Assembly: GCA_024364735.1 (NCBI GenBank)
Contig: JAGFNQ010002313.1
Span: forward strand, 272,588-336,587
Origin: Boesenbergia rotunda
Taxonomy: Eukaryota; Streptophyta; Magnoliopsida; Zingiberales; Zingiberaceae
Direction: 5' to 3'
Length of the DNA: 64,000 nucleotides
Shown: positions 12,490 to 24,020 of the stretch, piece after piece
Position numbering within the stretch: position 1 is the first letter of the stretch
Layout: every line of letters begins with the position of its first letter
Position numbers and translations under genes: made by a program
The notes under the pieces: generated by a model
What the model saw: the letters and a program-made list of their open reading frames with translations, nothing else
Told to the model about the DNA's origin: nothing
Database searches by the model: none

Positions 12490-13228
12490 ACATTGGATGA
12501 CCTCGGTCATAACAGCAACAAATGTTGGATTATGGCTGTGCCAAACATAGTCCTACAATTTCATTCCTTCTGCAGCTGCACCTTTCTTAACAGAATTAAT
12601 AGCAACAAGCAGTGCAGCACTTGGAACAAGTAAAATTATCATAATGACAAATCCAAAAAGGATCCACCAAACACTAAGGCAGCATAGTGCATATTTTCAG
12701 GAGGCTGTTAAAAAGGAAACATACAAACATAAAAGCAATGAGATAAAATCAAGCAAGAAAATATTCTGGATGATAAAATTCCTATAAGATATCATGTTCG
12801 ACAGGTTCTGAGACATACATGAGCTTTCCACAAGTTCTGCATCCCATGCACAATCGTTTGCGCCCAAACCCAAGCAACAGATAAAGACAATAGATATTAA
12901 AGACCAGACAAATATTTCCTTTGAATAGCCATAGTTGTAGCAAGGAATGAACAATTAACAAAATATAAGGAGCAGCTATACATGACTGTACAGAATTTAA
13001 AATGCATTAGATTTATAATAATAAACATTGTATTCCAGACAAGATTCAGAAACCAATCTATAAATCCAAAAAAGACAAAATGTAAAGGAAAGATATAATA
13101 TTCTCAAGTGAGGCACTTCAAGCTCTTGGAAAGAGAGACACTACATATAGTAAGAATTTGGGATAAACCTACAGATGAATAGCATCAGAAGCACATCTTG
13201 AGCTGTTCAAACCATATGCAAGAAGGGC
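12490..13228 (-). pseudogene. MTPC4: Captured fragment of a metal tolerance protein (MTPC4 / SLC30A9-like)
   Basis: Three exon-like blocks match, in order, the membrane part of an MTPC4-type cation diffusion facilitator (Zn transport). Block 1 (13228-13173) reads ALLAYGLNSSRCASDAIH and has a CAG acceptor and a GT donor. Block 2 (about 12935-12835) reads YGYSKEIFVWSLIS, then after a frameshift TIVHGMQNLW. Block 3 (about 12712-12495) reads QPPENMHYAALVFGGSFL and, after a further shift, NSVKKGAAAEGMKL, a TAG stop, then DYVWHSHNPTFVAVMTE. Frameshifts and the stop make it a pseudogene. Recognition rests on the ordered string of conserved segments. Confidence 0.85.
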
Positions 13229-13261
13229 CTGCAATATCAAAGTAGTTTGTTACTCACTACT

Positions 13262-13640
13262 AGAAAAAATGCATTTAACAACAGTGAATCACTGTTGTCG
13301 TAGGCCAAATCCCACTGTTGTTAAAGCCCATGTTGTTAAAGGGGGGTCTACGACAACAGTGAATCACTGTTGTCGTATATCACATTCGACAACAGTTTCA
13401 CAATAGTTTTCCACTGTTGTCGTATGTCACATTCGACAACAGTTTTCACAATAGTTTGACACCGTTGTCGTATATCAATAACAACAGTTTATCACTGTTG
13501 TCGTATGCTATATTCACCGTTGTCTTTTATTATATTCGACAACAGTTTTATCACTGTGTTGTCGTATCTACAACAACAGTTTAGCTTTAAAAAAATTTGT
13601 TGTGTGTTTGCACTGTTCCACAACAGTTTCATACCAATTT
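13262..13640. repeat. Subterminal repeat cluster of CACTA-2, left end
   Basis: Repeated ACAACAG and CTGTTGTCG words in both orientations, about 10 or more copies, for example GAATCACTGTTGTCGTA at 13,285 and 13,361. They are mirrored by a similar cluster at 18,080-18,350. In CACTA elements such clusters bind the element's own DNA-binding transposase protein. Confidence 0.9.
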
Positions 13641-16435
13641 GACAACAAAGATATTTCCATTATATTTTCAATTAAAAGCCAATAATTTAATCTCGAAACA
13701 AAAACTATATATATCAAACATCATCAACATATTTACAATAAAGATCCACCACAAGCTTTCTACAGACGAAACCACAAAAGTATCTTTTGTCCAAAAACCT
13801 TTCTACAGACGAAACCACTAAAGTATATTCTGACCCAAATTACAAGAGTTCATAATTCTGACCCAACTAAACTTACAATGAAGTTCAAATCACAAAAATT
13901 ATAGCTTGGAAGGTCAGATTAATGGTCTTCAAATATGATCACGAACAAGTCCCTGCAGCTGGAAAAAAGAGAACAAACACTCTAATTAGTTATTCTATTA
14001 AATGCATATGTCCAATAAAAAATAATCCATGAAGATATGTATCAACAAATAACAAAAATAACAAACTAACAAACAAACAGTGAAGACATACTCATTGACA
14101 AATTGTCATGTTGATGTTGAAATTGTCATATATATATAAAAGAATTGTAATTCAAACCAATCAGTGAAGACATACCCATTAACAAATTGTCATGTTGATG
14201 TTGAAATTGAGTGATTATTGTTCCCGACAGATAGAAATTCTTTAGTGTTAGTTTTTGAACCAAAGGGACGAAAGGGATGCGTGAATGACCATCAAAGAGG
14301 TTTAATAATACTTTCTTGTTGGACATTTTCTGACAAAAAGAAAAACATATAATGCATACCACCCCTAAACCTCATACACATCACTGTTACCAGTAGAGCA
14401 TTGCACCCTTCTTGGTTGATCTACGTTGGCTTCCCTAGAAGGCTACAAGTGAACATATACTGTCAGTTTCAAATGTTAGCAATATATATCTTTGACAAGG
14501 CTAAAATGAACCCAAAAAAAAAATGAGAGGACAATTGAGACTGAACATATATGCAATTATTGACAACTGCAACTAAATAAAAAATGTGGGTAACGCACTA
14601 TATCATCAAAGACAAATGAGAAAAATACCATGCGACCCACTTCTATGAAACTTTACCTTCAAGAGATGGAGCATCTTAGCATTGGTCATCTAGCACCTAT
14701 ATACGAAATGAATTCATAATGTACTCCCAACAAAGACCATACAATCAGATCATCGATCAACCGCGGCAAGTATCATTCCATGAATTAGTGAGCATGCTCC
14801 AGCTTCTATGAAACTTGGACAGTGCAATACATAGGTATTTTTTAAGGAAATATTTCTTTTCTAGTTTCACAGTAATAAGAAATATTTAGCTGATCAATTG
14901 CATGCTTACATCATATACTGTCTACCATACATAACGACTGTTTCAGAAACAGGAGAAACAATAAAAGTCACGAATACAATAAATTTCACCTAGATGCTAG
15001 TTTAATCTTCAAAGTATGTTGCAGCATCGTATCTCTGATTTGGCACAATTCTTTTAGGTTCACATTTGCCAGAATACAAGGAAAAAAGAAACATGATGTT
15101 AATAAAATCAACTTTCTGGGAAAAAAACAGAGAAAGAAGAGTAATGTTCTTTCTTATGCCAATTTAGGATGTTAATAAAATTCAGAAGCAACTAAACAAA
15201 GAGAAAATAGATGAAATAAATAAATAAGTAAAGAACAGAAAATAAAAACAACCACAACTGTAGATAATCAATTTGTCCTCTAAATGCAAGAGACTAAATT
15301 TTTTCAGTTAAAACTGTTTGCGCATCTACATTGTGCTTCCATATCTTATAAGTGAATAAGGATGTACATATATGGCAACCCTCAATACCAAGGAAATATC
15401 AACAAAGATTAACGAATGATGATGAGGGTTGCTTCATTCATATTGCTGTGGATGGCAGCAATCCAACAACAATAACAACAACAATAACAACAAAGGGCAT
15501 TCTAAGTCATTCGAGGACTACTAATGTCCATTTGTGAGCTATGGCATAATTAAAAATTAATAGATATCTAGAATTTAACTTAGTCATAATAATTAGACTT
15601 CTGCTTATATTCACTTAAATGCTAGGATGTAGATATGCGTACACCAAGGTGTTTCCTTAAGAAAATAACAAAGATAGAAGTTGATTTGGGTTCTTTATTT
15701 AACTGGCACTATTCTTATAATTTGATATTCAGAACAACATAACATTTTCATGCACCAATATATGTCATTTTGATTGTTTTCTGAAGAACAAATGATAACC
15801 ACTACAGGAAATGATAACCAAAAGAAAATTTGTGAACGTGACTCCAAGATGGACTGAGTTTGCAGAATAAAATACAATGTTTAATTGTATCATTCTAGGT
15901 CCTACATACATCAGTGCTCGGATTATGATCATAATTAACGAACATAAAGATATGATCATAATTATATTTACCAAGGTGTCATAACTTCCATCAAGATTCT
16001 TGAAAATTTCTCATTTCATAAGTGTGAAACCAATGCAAATAAACCAGGTGAGTAAGAGCCTTTGATGATTTCAAGCTAATAGGGTTTGAGAAAAGTATTG
16101 CTAGGATGCCATCATACAACTAACACTAACAAAGGAGAAATATTTACTATGAAACACAAAACCTAATATAAGCTCATGTAACTGAAAATGCAAGTGAGCC
16201 TATTTCCAAATGGTCACTTGAAGATGTATGAAGTTTCAAAATAATAATAATAATAATGATGAACAATAAAAAATGCCAGAGTCAACTTAGGAAAAAAATA
16301 GAATTAGCATTAGAGTTGAGGCTGCAAATGAATATGTTCACCCCAATTGAATGATAATTTTTTTGCAATTTAAAAACAACTGATAAGGTGAAATATAGAA
16401 CCAAATATTTCCAAGTTATTCAAATTTAAACCTAC

Positions 16436-17027
16436 CTCATTTAAAGAAGAATCGTCAGAAGACGAATCACATTCATCATCACGTCTCCTTTTGCTAGGTA
16501 GGGCATCTAAAAGCTCTGATAATTGAAATATGAATTATCAACTTGATACCAACTCTTTGACATGCAAAAATATTCCATATACACAGCAAACCTAACACAC
16601 CTCTATGACCCTTCACAAGTTTAGGATCCTTCTTTTCCTTTGAAATCCCAAAAACATCAAAGCAGAGATCACTCATAGAAGTTGAAACCTATAACAGATG
16701 AACAAAGCATATATACAATACAACTGAAAGAGAAAAAATATACAAAATTGATATTTAATGGATGACATCTTGCTTACAGTAGAAAACTCAGTGTCAGATG
16801 TGCCAGATAACTCTATCAACCTCATCTTGTCAACCTTCAGCTGCAAAATTTTTTTAAACAAATCTGTAAACAAATAGCAGAAGAAAAAACAAGAAAAAGA
16901 AGAAACATGTGTCACCTTATGCCTTTTAGCACACAAATAGAAGGCAACTGCTGTAAATACTGAACGATTAAAATTAGTGGTTGCTCGACGGGAAGGTGGG
17001 AGCGCTGCCAAAAACCGATCCTTGTAG
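16436..17027 (-). pseudogene. ORC6: Captured ORC6 exons with open frame
   Basis: Four exons match the C-terminal half of origin recognition complex subunit 6: 17027-16916 (YKDRFLAALPPSRRAT to FTAVAFYLCAKRHK), 16840-16778 (LKVDKMRLIELSGTS), 16688-16601 (SMSDLCFDVFGISKEKKDPK) and 16515-16436 (ELLDALPSKRRRDDECDSSS). Every boundary I checked is GT-AG, and phases agree (0, 0, 1), giving about 114 continuous codons without a stop. The N-terminal half and the extreme C-terminus of ORC6 are absent, so it is a fragment, but it has not decayed, which suggests recent capture or some constraint. ORC6 acts in replication origin licensing in the nucleus. Confidence 0.9.
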
Positions 17028-17452
17028 CTATAGAATAAAAATATAACGATAAGGTAAGAAGCAGATTGAGTAGCTAGCTTTCCATTACAAGCTTCCTATT
17101 AATAACCATATGAACAAATAGATTGTGAAAATAAAAATATATAACTAAAATTTTACAAGTCTCTTTGATACCATTCTTAAAAGAAGGTGAACAAATTCAT
17201 GTTAGAGGATCTATATAGAATAGTTCATGCAAAGCAGTGGTCACTTTCAACCTGTTGAGAGTATACTTGACTCCTTTGTACAATCCCAACATCAGAGTGT
17301 CTGAGCATTTAAATGAACAAAATATCTAATGTTCAAGTCTTGGGAGTAATCGAATTTAAATCCGTTTTCAAGCTAATCCAATGATTCCATACTCAATAGA
17401 CGAGTAAATAAGTTTAGAAGAAGACAAACTCAAGATTAAGCAAAGCTAAAAA

Positions 17453-17571
17453 GAGAGGAATAAGGAGATGAGCGCACTCGTCGCGGTAGGGGATGGGAAC
17501 CCTGTTCTCCTCCATCTCCTTCTGCGTCGTGATCATCGGCTTGAAGATCCCAGCTTCACCTCTTCCGCCAT
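17453..17571 (-). pseudogene. Captured first exon of complex I subunit NDUFB7 (B18)
   Basis: Read on the minus strand from ATG at 17571, the frame opens MAEEVKLGSS, then after a 1-nt deletion continues KPMITTQKEMEENRVPIPYR and DECAHLLIPL. This matches the start of plant NADH dehydrogenase beta subcomplex subunit 7, a mitochondrial intermembrane-space subunit whose CHCH cysteines lie further downstream. Similarity stops after HLLIPL, where the NKCR segment should follow. The deletion at GGATCTTCAAGCC puts a TGA soon after the start. It lies upstream of the ORC6 exons on the same strand, so it could act as a leader exon of a chimeric transcript. Confidence 0.75.
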
Positions 17572-18840
17572 TGCTCGACCAATCGCTCTCGCTCTCGGTC
17601 TCGCTCCTCCTCTCTCTCCGTATCCCCCTCTATCGATCGAATTTCACACCCTGGAGACCGCAGTGCTCGGTCTTGCAAACAATTTTTTGCCCTAGGGCAG
17701 GAGATGCCAGAAACCATAGAGTAGGAAACTAACCTGGTTGACGAATTAATGGGCGAGCAGAACCGGATCGGTTAGAGATGGCGGCCTCAAGCTCGAACAA
17801 AACCCTTGCCTTTTCTTCTCATGGCCAGGAAACCTCAAAGAGGAGCAAAACCCTTGCCTTTTCTTCTCGTGCGTCGAGGGGAGGGGGAGATGCAAGCGCG
17901 GCGAAGAGGGGACGGAGGCGCGTCGTCGGGCAAAAGGGGGTGGCGCGTCGTCGGGAGAAGGAGGAGGTGTTGTGCGTGAAGTTAGGGCTCGAGTATATGC
18001 TTTAAAAACAAATATAAAGAGGTTAATTTATTTATAAAAAGAAAACATATTTAATTTTGTTTATTGCTTGAACAGCACAGCAATACAACAACAACAGTTT
18101 AATATAACTGTTGTTTATTGTCATAATAGACAACAGTTTATCACATCAGTTGTTGTAAATCCCGCCTATAGACAACAGTTATTTTATAACTGTTGTCGTT
18201 GAGTATACATACGACAACATTTTGTTATTACTGTTGTCTTTTTACGTATACAGACCAACAACAACAACGGTTAATACTAAAACTGTTGTTAAATTGACAT
18301 ACGACAACACTTTATCAAAAAACCGTTGTCGATTATGTGTTGTTGAATGCAAAAATTCTAGTAGTGACTCAAATAGAAGTTAGGAATTCTAAGACAGAAA
18401 CTAAGATATAGTACAAAATATTAGATTCCAAGACATGAGAAAAGGAACATAAGTTCGTAAAACAAGGAGATGTGACTTCCAACTACACCATGAATCTTAT
18501 TTATCATACAACTCTATGAGATCTTATATTAATAGTTACTTGAGAAAAGATATAATATGGGATCAAAACAAACACTACCTGATCTTAGATGAATACGTGA
18601 TACCAAAGTACCATGCATTGTTAAATGCCCCTAAATCTCAACAATGCATGAAGCAATTGGAACCACAAGAGCACACTTAATTTTCTTAGTTCAGGACAAA
18701 AGTAATAGCCAGTATACAAATCTAGAAGAAAAGGGAGTGTAAGGTAATTGTCTAAGAATCTTTCTCAAGGAAAAGCATGGTATTTTATTTCATAAAACCA
18801 ACTAGAAGGATTAATTTTATGGGGAATGATAGATATTTAC

Positions 18841-18906
18841 CTTCACTTGAAGCCTTAAAAATTTAACATAGACTAGAATCTCATCAAGCATTGCTGCTCT
18901 ATCAGT
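18841..18906 (-). pseudogene. Captured exon of a bHLH transcription factor
   Basis: A 66-nt exon encodes TDRAAMLDEILVYVKFLRLQ plus VK, flanked by an acceptor (ATATGCAG) and a donor (GTAAAT). This is the helix-2 segment of plant bHLH factors of the LRL/bHLH66 type, where the family normally has DEIVDYVKFLRLQVK; here VDY is LVY. The basic region and helix 1 are not seen nearby, so it is a lone captured exon in CACTA-1. Confidence 0.8.
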
Positions 18907-19706
18907 CTGCATATGATAGTAAGTAAACTTTTAGTACATATACAAGGAATCAGGTGTTCACAAATGTCATAGTCAGACTTTTCAAAACAGACTAAGTGGA
19001 TCACTACATTATCTTTGGCCAAAAGTTAGTGCTGAACTCCCTTTTTGTACTGAAAGTCATTTATACAATATATTTAACTAGAACAGAAAAAAATTATTTT
19101 CGACTTAAAGCAATCTCAACAAAGACAGTGAACTGACACTTTCCTTTCAGCAAAAAAAATACTTTGTTTGATTATGACACCTAACAAGACAGTGGAAGTA
19201 TGGAACAATTAAAACGGAATCAATTTCAGCATATATATTGCAGGGCAAATAGACAATATTCAGATAAAGCATGAAAAGAACAGAGGAAAAAATAGCATAG
19301 TGATGTTCCCCTCCGAGAGATGACATACTATAGAAAATAAACTATATTAATCTTCATGCAAACAACTCAATTTAATTTAGAAGTACTCTACTTTCTGAGA
19401 TTGCATGACGTACTGATTTATATTTTTATTGTAACAAAGTGTGCACCAAATATAAGAGAATCAGAGATTTCAATGTTGACCTTATTTCTATTGGGAACCA
19501 ATTCTTGCAAAGCTCTTAGCCTTTCTACTATTCATTCTCTCCGTTGCTGCAACCACAAAATAAGAGGCAATGCTTATTAAACCTTTATTCTTTATCATTT
19601 TGCATGAACTTATTCGCAGCAGAGAAGAATGAGACCAGTCAAATGAAGAAAAAAAATCGATTGAAGTTAAGGGGTGGAAGTTTCTGCAGCGGAACAGGAT
19701 ACATAC

Positions 19707-21018
19707 ATGGGAATCATAGCCATCTGGTAGCTTCACAATGAAAGAGTGAGCATTTGCAACTCTGGCAGCTTCTTCTACTTCTACTTGTGTGGCACCTTCC
19801 CCGCCAAGGAGAAGATTCTCCTTGATGGTGGTTGCAAAGAGAGCAGACTCTTGGCTCACAAGCCCAATTTGTTGCCTGAGCCACCTTAGCTTCAGAGATT
19901 TGATGTCTTGTCCATCAAGTAGAATTTGTCCTGGGAGATAAACAAGCAAAAGGGATGGTTAGAGCCTCTACAATTGAATCAAACTAATTGTTCTTAGTTT
20001 ACACCACAGCTGAAGGTTGTGCTTCTTCTATATTTCAGGCTATTTACCCGAAGTGGGATCGTAGAATCTTTCGATGAGCGAAACCACGGTGCTCTTCCCA
20101 GAGCTGCTGCTTCCAACTAATGTGATGCACTTCCCTGCAGCAACAGTGAGCGAGAAATCCTGGAGTACAGGGACATCGGGCCTTGATGGGTAAGAAAAGT
20201 CCACGTTCTTCAACTCCATCAGTCTTGTAATGGCGCCCAACTCGATCCCTGAGTCATTCTTCCTGTCGATGCTTGGCCTTGCTCAATCATTTGGTAAATC
20301 TTTGCTGCTGCCACCCTTGCTTTCGCAAATTCCACAACGCTCGGAGCTGATTGCCCAAGAGCTCTGCAAAACATCAGAATTCAGTATAAAAAAGACCTCT
20401 TGGTTCGGTTTGATTTAATAGGGTCTTCGTCGTACATTCCTCCGATCATGACAGCGAACATGGTAGAGATGGCTAGTCCGCCATTGGTGTGGTGGTGGCG
20501 CACGAGAAACCCTCCATACCATAGAAGCAAGGCGTAGCAGCAGAAGACTGTGAAGTAGGTCGCGCCCAAGCCAAGGCCTTTGGAGAATCCGCTCTGGTAG
20601 CCAATCTTCTGAGCCACTCCGAGCGCGGCAGAGTAGGCATGGAGGACTCTCGACTCGCTGACGAAGGATTGCACGGTCCTTACCTGGGCAAGCGCCTGCT
20701 CTGCGATGTTGTTGGCCTGGGAGAGGGCCTCCTGGCTCTTGGACGACAGCTTGGCTAGTGCGGCAGTGTGCATCCCGCCGATGACGGCGATGAGCGGAAC
20801 GACGGTGAGCGTGACGAGCGCGAGCTTCCACGCGGCTGTGAACCCTATTACAAAGATGGACACGAAGGTCGCCATGTAGTGGATGAAGTTCCCAAACTAG
20901 AAGCAAATTAGGGCACAATTAGTCCACCGACCAAGCTTGGATGGTGAGCGGGCTCAATACAACCATGGTGGACCTTCTCGCTTATGGCATCCTGCACGAT
21001 GAATGTGTCGGCGTTGAT
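19707..21018 (-). pseudogene. ABCB1: Captured fragment of auxin/ABCB1-type ABC transporter
   Basis: Four exons match the first half of plant ABCB1 (P-glycoprotein-type auxin exporter, plasma membrane). Exon a (about 21018-20974) reads INADTFIVQDAISEK. Exon b (20896-20436) reads FGNFIHYMATFV through LLLWYGGFLVRHHHTNGGLA. Exon c (20363-20048) carries ELKNVDFSYPSRPDV and the Walker A motif GSSSSGKS. Exon d (19930-19707) reads WLRQQIGLVSQESALFATT (Q-loop) to VANAHSFIVKLPDGYD. A 1-nt loss near 20,275 breaks exon c. The piece stops before the LSGGQ signature and Walker B, so no ATPase could form. It lies at the far end of CACTA-1. Confidence 0.92.
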
Positions 21019-22532
21019 GGTGAGGCCACGCTCTCACTGGTGGAGGTGCCCTCGTTGAAGGCACTCGCGTAGGTCGAGGGTCGATCGAGCAGGGAGCGCG
21101 AGGGTGAAAGAAAGATTAGCTAGGGTACGCGTGAGGATGGAGGTGAAAAGGAGGGACGACGCGTTAAGAATCGCGCGCTGCAATTTAGGGTTCGCGCGGG
21201 CGGCGAGCGAAATATTGGCGCTGTAATATTTCAGAGGGATCGGAAGGAGAGCAGGCGAGATGAGGATACGCGCGTTAAGGTGGAAAATGTTTAGGTTAAA
21301 TAAATTAAATAATTTTGATTATTTTATAAGGACATTTATAAGCTTGTGTCACGATAAAAGATCTAATCAGAACTTTGTATTTATAAAATTATTCTATTTT
21401 AGTAAGTGTCATTATAAGTAATTTATAATGACATTTACCAATAAGTGTCATAAAGTAAATGTTACAATAGGTCTTTTTTCTTGTAGTGCCAATACCTAAG
21501 TATCCCATGACAACCCAAGCACAGAAGCAGACTAGATCAAAAGGTATGCTCACGTCAAGCTAGAAAGGCTGCAACTACACCTCCCAATCAGAGTCACAGC
21601 ATCGGAAATCAATCCCTTAAGATGAACTCCCTAATTGGAGCTCACGGCAACCTTCAATCCCCAATTCATATATCAAACAAATCCAAGACTCGGTAAGACA
21701 GATCCAAACTCAAGACCAGGTATCCAAAAACATAATTCCAACCTTGGATTTCCACAAACCACATGGCAGAATCAACACCGATTTCATTTAGAATTTCCAA
21801 CTCGAAACGAAATCTGATCACAAGATCAAAAGCCCACACCAAAATAGGATCTCACACAAAGATCACAAAACACTACCGAATTTGAACAAATCAATTTTTT
21901 TAAAAAAATTGCAATCCAAAAACAGAATTCAAAATCCCAATTCTGAAATAAGAATCCTACTCAAATCATATGATGGAACTCCTATCTAAGATCAAACCGC
22001 AACAAGCAATGCCGAACAACTATCAAGAATCATTTACCAAGAATCCCTAATTTGGAGAGACTTACTAGAGGATGTGGCACGGGGCCGATCGCTCCTCTAG
22101 CAACACTCCACGTTGGAACAAAGCAAGAGTGTTCCCTGGTTTGTCACTCGATTGAGGAAGAAGACGACGATCACCGGTGTAGGTAGCTCTCTGAGAAGGA
22201 ACTCACCGTCGGCCCGATCTCGCAGAGGGGAGGAAATCACGAAAGGAAGAGATGAGCTGGGTTCGGGTGGTGATCGCAAGGGAGAACCCCTTTAAGCTTA
22301 TCCCATTATGCGATTAGCCCCTCGAAATTCCATCTATTTAAACCTCATCCCTAATTTTTATATGTTTTATTCGATTTACCCCTAAATTTATGGTATTTTA
22401 TATTCTACCTCACTAATAAAAATTTGGTCCATAAATTTATTATCTACATGTGCTAGGTACGATTATGCAGCATGAATACTGAACAAAAATATACAATATA
22501 AATACTGAACGAAAAAAACTCACACGTACCTC

Positions 22533-24020
22533 AAGCAAACAAGTGGGGGTAGCGAGCTTTGATCGTATCCTTGAGCTTCCAGGTCACCTCTGCGTCAGAA
22601 TGATGCTACCATCCAACTTTAACCAGCCAAATTGTCTTGTTTTGTAACCAACACTCTCTGTGCTCCAAAATCCGCACGGGTACCTCCTCGTAAGTCGCGT
22701 CTGGCTGAAGTATGATCGACACCTTGGACAAGACATGTGAATAGTCTGGTACATATCTCCTCAGCATGGAGACAAGAAATACATCGTGTACGCCGGATAA
22801 TGATGGTGGAAGTGTCAGTCGGTAAGTTACAGCTCCAATCCTGTTCAAGATCTGAAAGGGTCCAATATACCGCAGAGCTATCTTACCTCTGAGGCCAAAT
22901 CATTTCACCCCTTTCGTCTGCGAAACTCGAAGAAATATGTGGTCGCCCACGAAGAACTCTAGAGGTCTCTGTCTCTGATCTGCGTAGCTCTTCTGGGGTC
23001 CTGTGCCTCTGACATCCTCTGTCTGATAATATGTATCATCTTTGCCTCATACTGATCTCTCTAAGGTCCTAGAAACTGGGGTCCCTCAATCTCCTCCCAA
23101 AGGGTGGGTGTCCAACACGTCCTACCATATAATGCCTCATACAATGCCATCTAGACAGTCGAATGATAGTCGTTGTTATAGGCGAACTCAAAGAGATGCA
23201 AATGATCCTACCAGCTGCCTCCAAAATCCATAACATAATACCTCAGTAGATCCTCTACTGTCTGAATGGTACGCTCTGACTGCCCGTCTATCTGCGGATG
23301 AAAAGCTGTGCTGAACCGAAGCTTTGTACTAGGGGTGTCAAAAATCAACACGACCCGACGACCTAACCCGAATCGACTGGAAAAAAAATCGGGTTCGGAT
23401 TGAAAATTTTCTGGTTCGAGTCGGGATCAGGTTGGAGGATTTCGGGTTGAAAATTTTCGGGTCGGGTTCGGGGTCGGGTCGGGTCGAGTTCGGGTTGACC
23501 CGAATTTAATGTTTAGTGATTTTTTAGGGTTAAATCGAATTTTATTTTGAAAATTAAGATATTTTTATGTATATTAATATCAATATTAGTATGATCATGA
23601 TGGAGTATTGAGATAAAAGTGAAGAATTATAGGAAAAATAGCGAAAAAGACGTTTTGAATCAGTTTTTTCGGGTTATTCGAGTTGAGTTCGGGTTGATCG
23701 GGTTGGTCGGGTTCGGGTTCGGGTTTGGGTGTTTCGGGTTGAGTTCTGGTTCGGGTTGGGAGTTTAAAAAAAAATTCGAACCCGACCCGACCCACCCGAA
23801 TTGACACCCCTACTTTGTACTCATGACCTCCTGCAGACTTTGCTAGAATCGAGAAGTAAATCGTGGGTCTCTATTTGAAATGACGCTCAATGGAACACCA
23901 TGAAGTCTGACGATCTCATGACAATATAATTCAGCCAATCTGTCCAAAGAATCTGTCCTCTGGATAGCTAAGAAATGCGCAGATTTAGTTAATCAATCAA
24001 GATCACCTAAATCCCGTCAT
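22533..24020 (-). pseudogene. Chromovirus (Ty3/gypsy) integrase C-terminus and chromodomain, decayed
   Basis: Minus-strand similarity runs from integrase (TKSAHFLAIQRTDSLDRLAE, about 23,990; RLHGVPLSVISNRDPRFTSR; FHPQIDGQSERTIQTVEDLL, about 23,300) through the GPY/F region (YIGPFQILNRIGAVTYRLTL) to a chromodomain-like tail ending DTIKARYPHLFA and a stop at 22533. This order is typical of Tekay-type chromoviruses. In-frame stops interrupt it, for example where Trp is expected in SRFWQS. A hAT MITE interrupts it at 23,330. Protease, RT and RNase H are absent: the element is cut off at about 24,020, next to direct repeat copy B. Confidence 0.9.
23330..23812. mobile_element. hAT-type MITE inside the integrase (TSD CTTTGTAC)
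   Basis: The 483-bp insert has perfect 12-bp inverted ends, TAGGGGTGTCAA and TTGACACCCCTA, and an 8-bp TSD CTTTGTAC (23322-23329, 23813-23820). The 8-bp TSD and TAGGG...CCCTA ends fit hAT. Its arms are rich in (A)CCCGACCC / GGGTCGGGT words and form an imperfect fold. Removing the insert and one TSD rejoins the integrase frame. It has no coding capacity. Confidence 0.95.

Larger units (their letters stand above)
13255..18366 (-). mobile_element. CACTA-2: 5.1-kb CACTA element nested in CACTA-1 (TSD ACT)
   Basis: It starts CACTACTAGAAAAAATGC, ends GCAAAAATTCTAGTAGTG, and is flanked by ACT at 13252-13254 and 18367-18369. The two ends are mutual inverted repeats for about 30 bp. Dense subterminal motifs of the form ACAACAGT...ACTGTTGTCG fill 13,270-13,640 and 18,080-18,350. 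It carries ORC6 exons and an NDUFB7 first exon on the minus strand. No transposase is seen. 13,640-16,430 shows no gene I recognise, only a short near-direct repeat (GTGAAGACATAC at about 14,081 and 14,165). Confidence 0.95.
10787..21488 (-). mobile_element. CACTA-1: 10.7-kb CACTA element carrying four host-gene fragments (TSD CCA)
   Basis: It starts CACTACAAGAAAAAATGC, ends TTTTTTCTTGTAGTG, and is flanked by the 3-bp TSD CCA (10784-10786, 21489-21491). These are the terminal motif and TSD length of CACTA (En/Spm) elements. Both ends carry subterminal copies of AAGTGTCA/TGACACTT and TGTCACTATA (10,800-11,300 and 21,330-21,480). No CACTA transposase is recognisable, so it is non-autonomous. 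Fragments of MTPC4-type, NAGS, bHLH and ABCB1 genes lie inside, all on the minus strand, with introns kept. CACTA-2 is nested at 13,255. Stretches between fragments (11,300-12,180, 18,367-18,840, 18,907-19,700) show no gene I recognise. Confidence 0.95.
8036..22448 (-). mobile_element. 3' LTR of a minus-strand chromovirus, in three pieces
   Basis: Pieces 8036-9301, 10253-10786 and 21489-22448 join to about 2.76 kb and are collinear with the solo LTR at 1976-4633. Shared landmarks include GTGAACTCTGCGGGTA (8398 and 2417), the CATGTCA...AAATGCAA stretch (8631 and 2663) and AAGTATCAAGCAGGAAA (10334 and 3280). The first ~100 bp are missing at the left; the inner end is near ATCTACA at 22448, about 85 bp beyond the pol stop. 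The LTR was split by a solo copia-like LTR (9302) and by CACTA-1 (10787). Confidence 0.8.

Noticed and set aside
17240..17300. Possible upstream ORC6 exon
   Set aside because: Frame is open but does not resemble ORC6 and lacks convincing splice sites.
23595..23807. Pro/Arg/Thr repeat ORFs on both strands
   Set aside because: They are the ACCCGACCC-type repeat of the hAT MITE.
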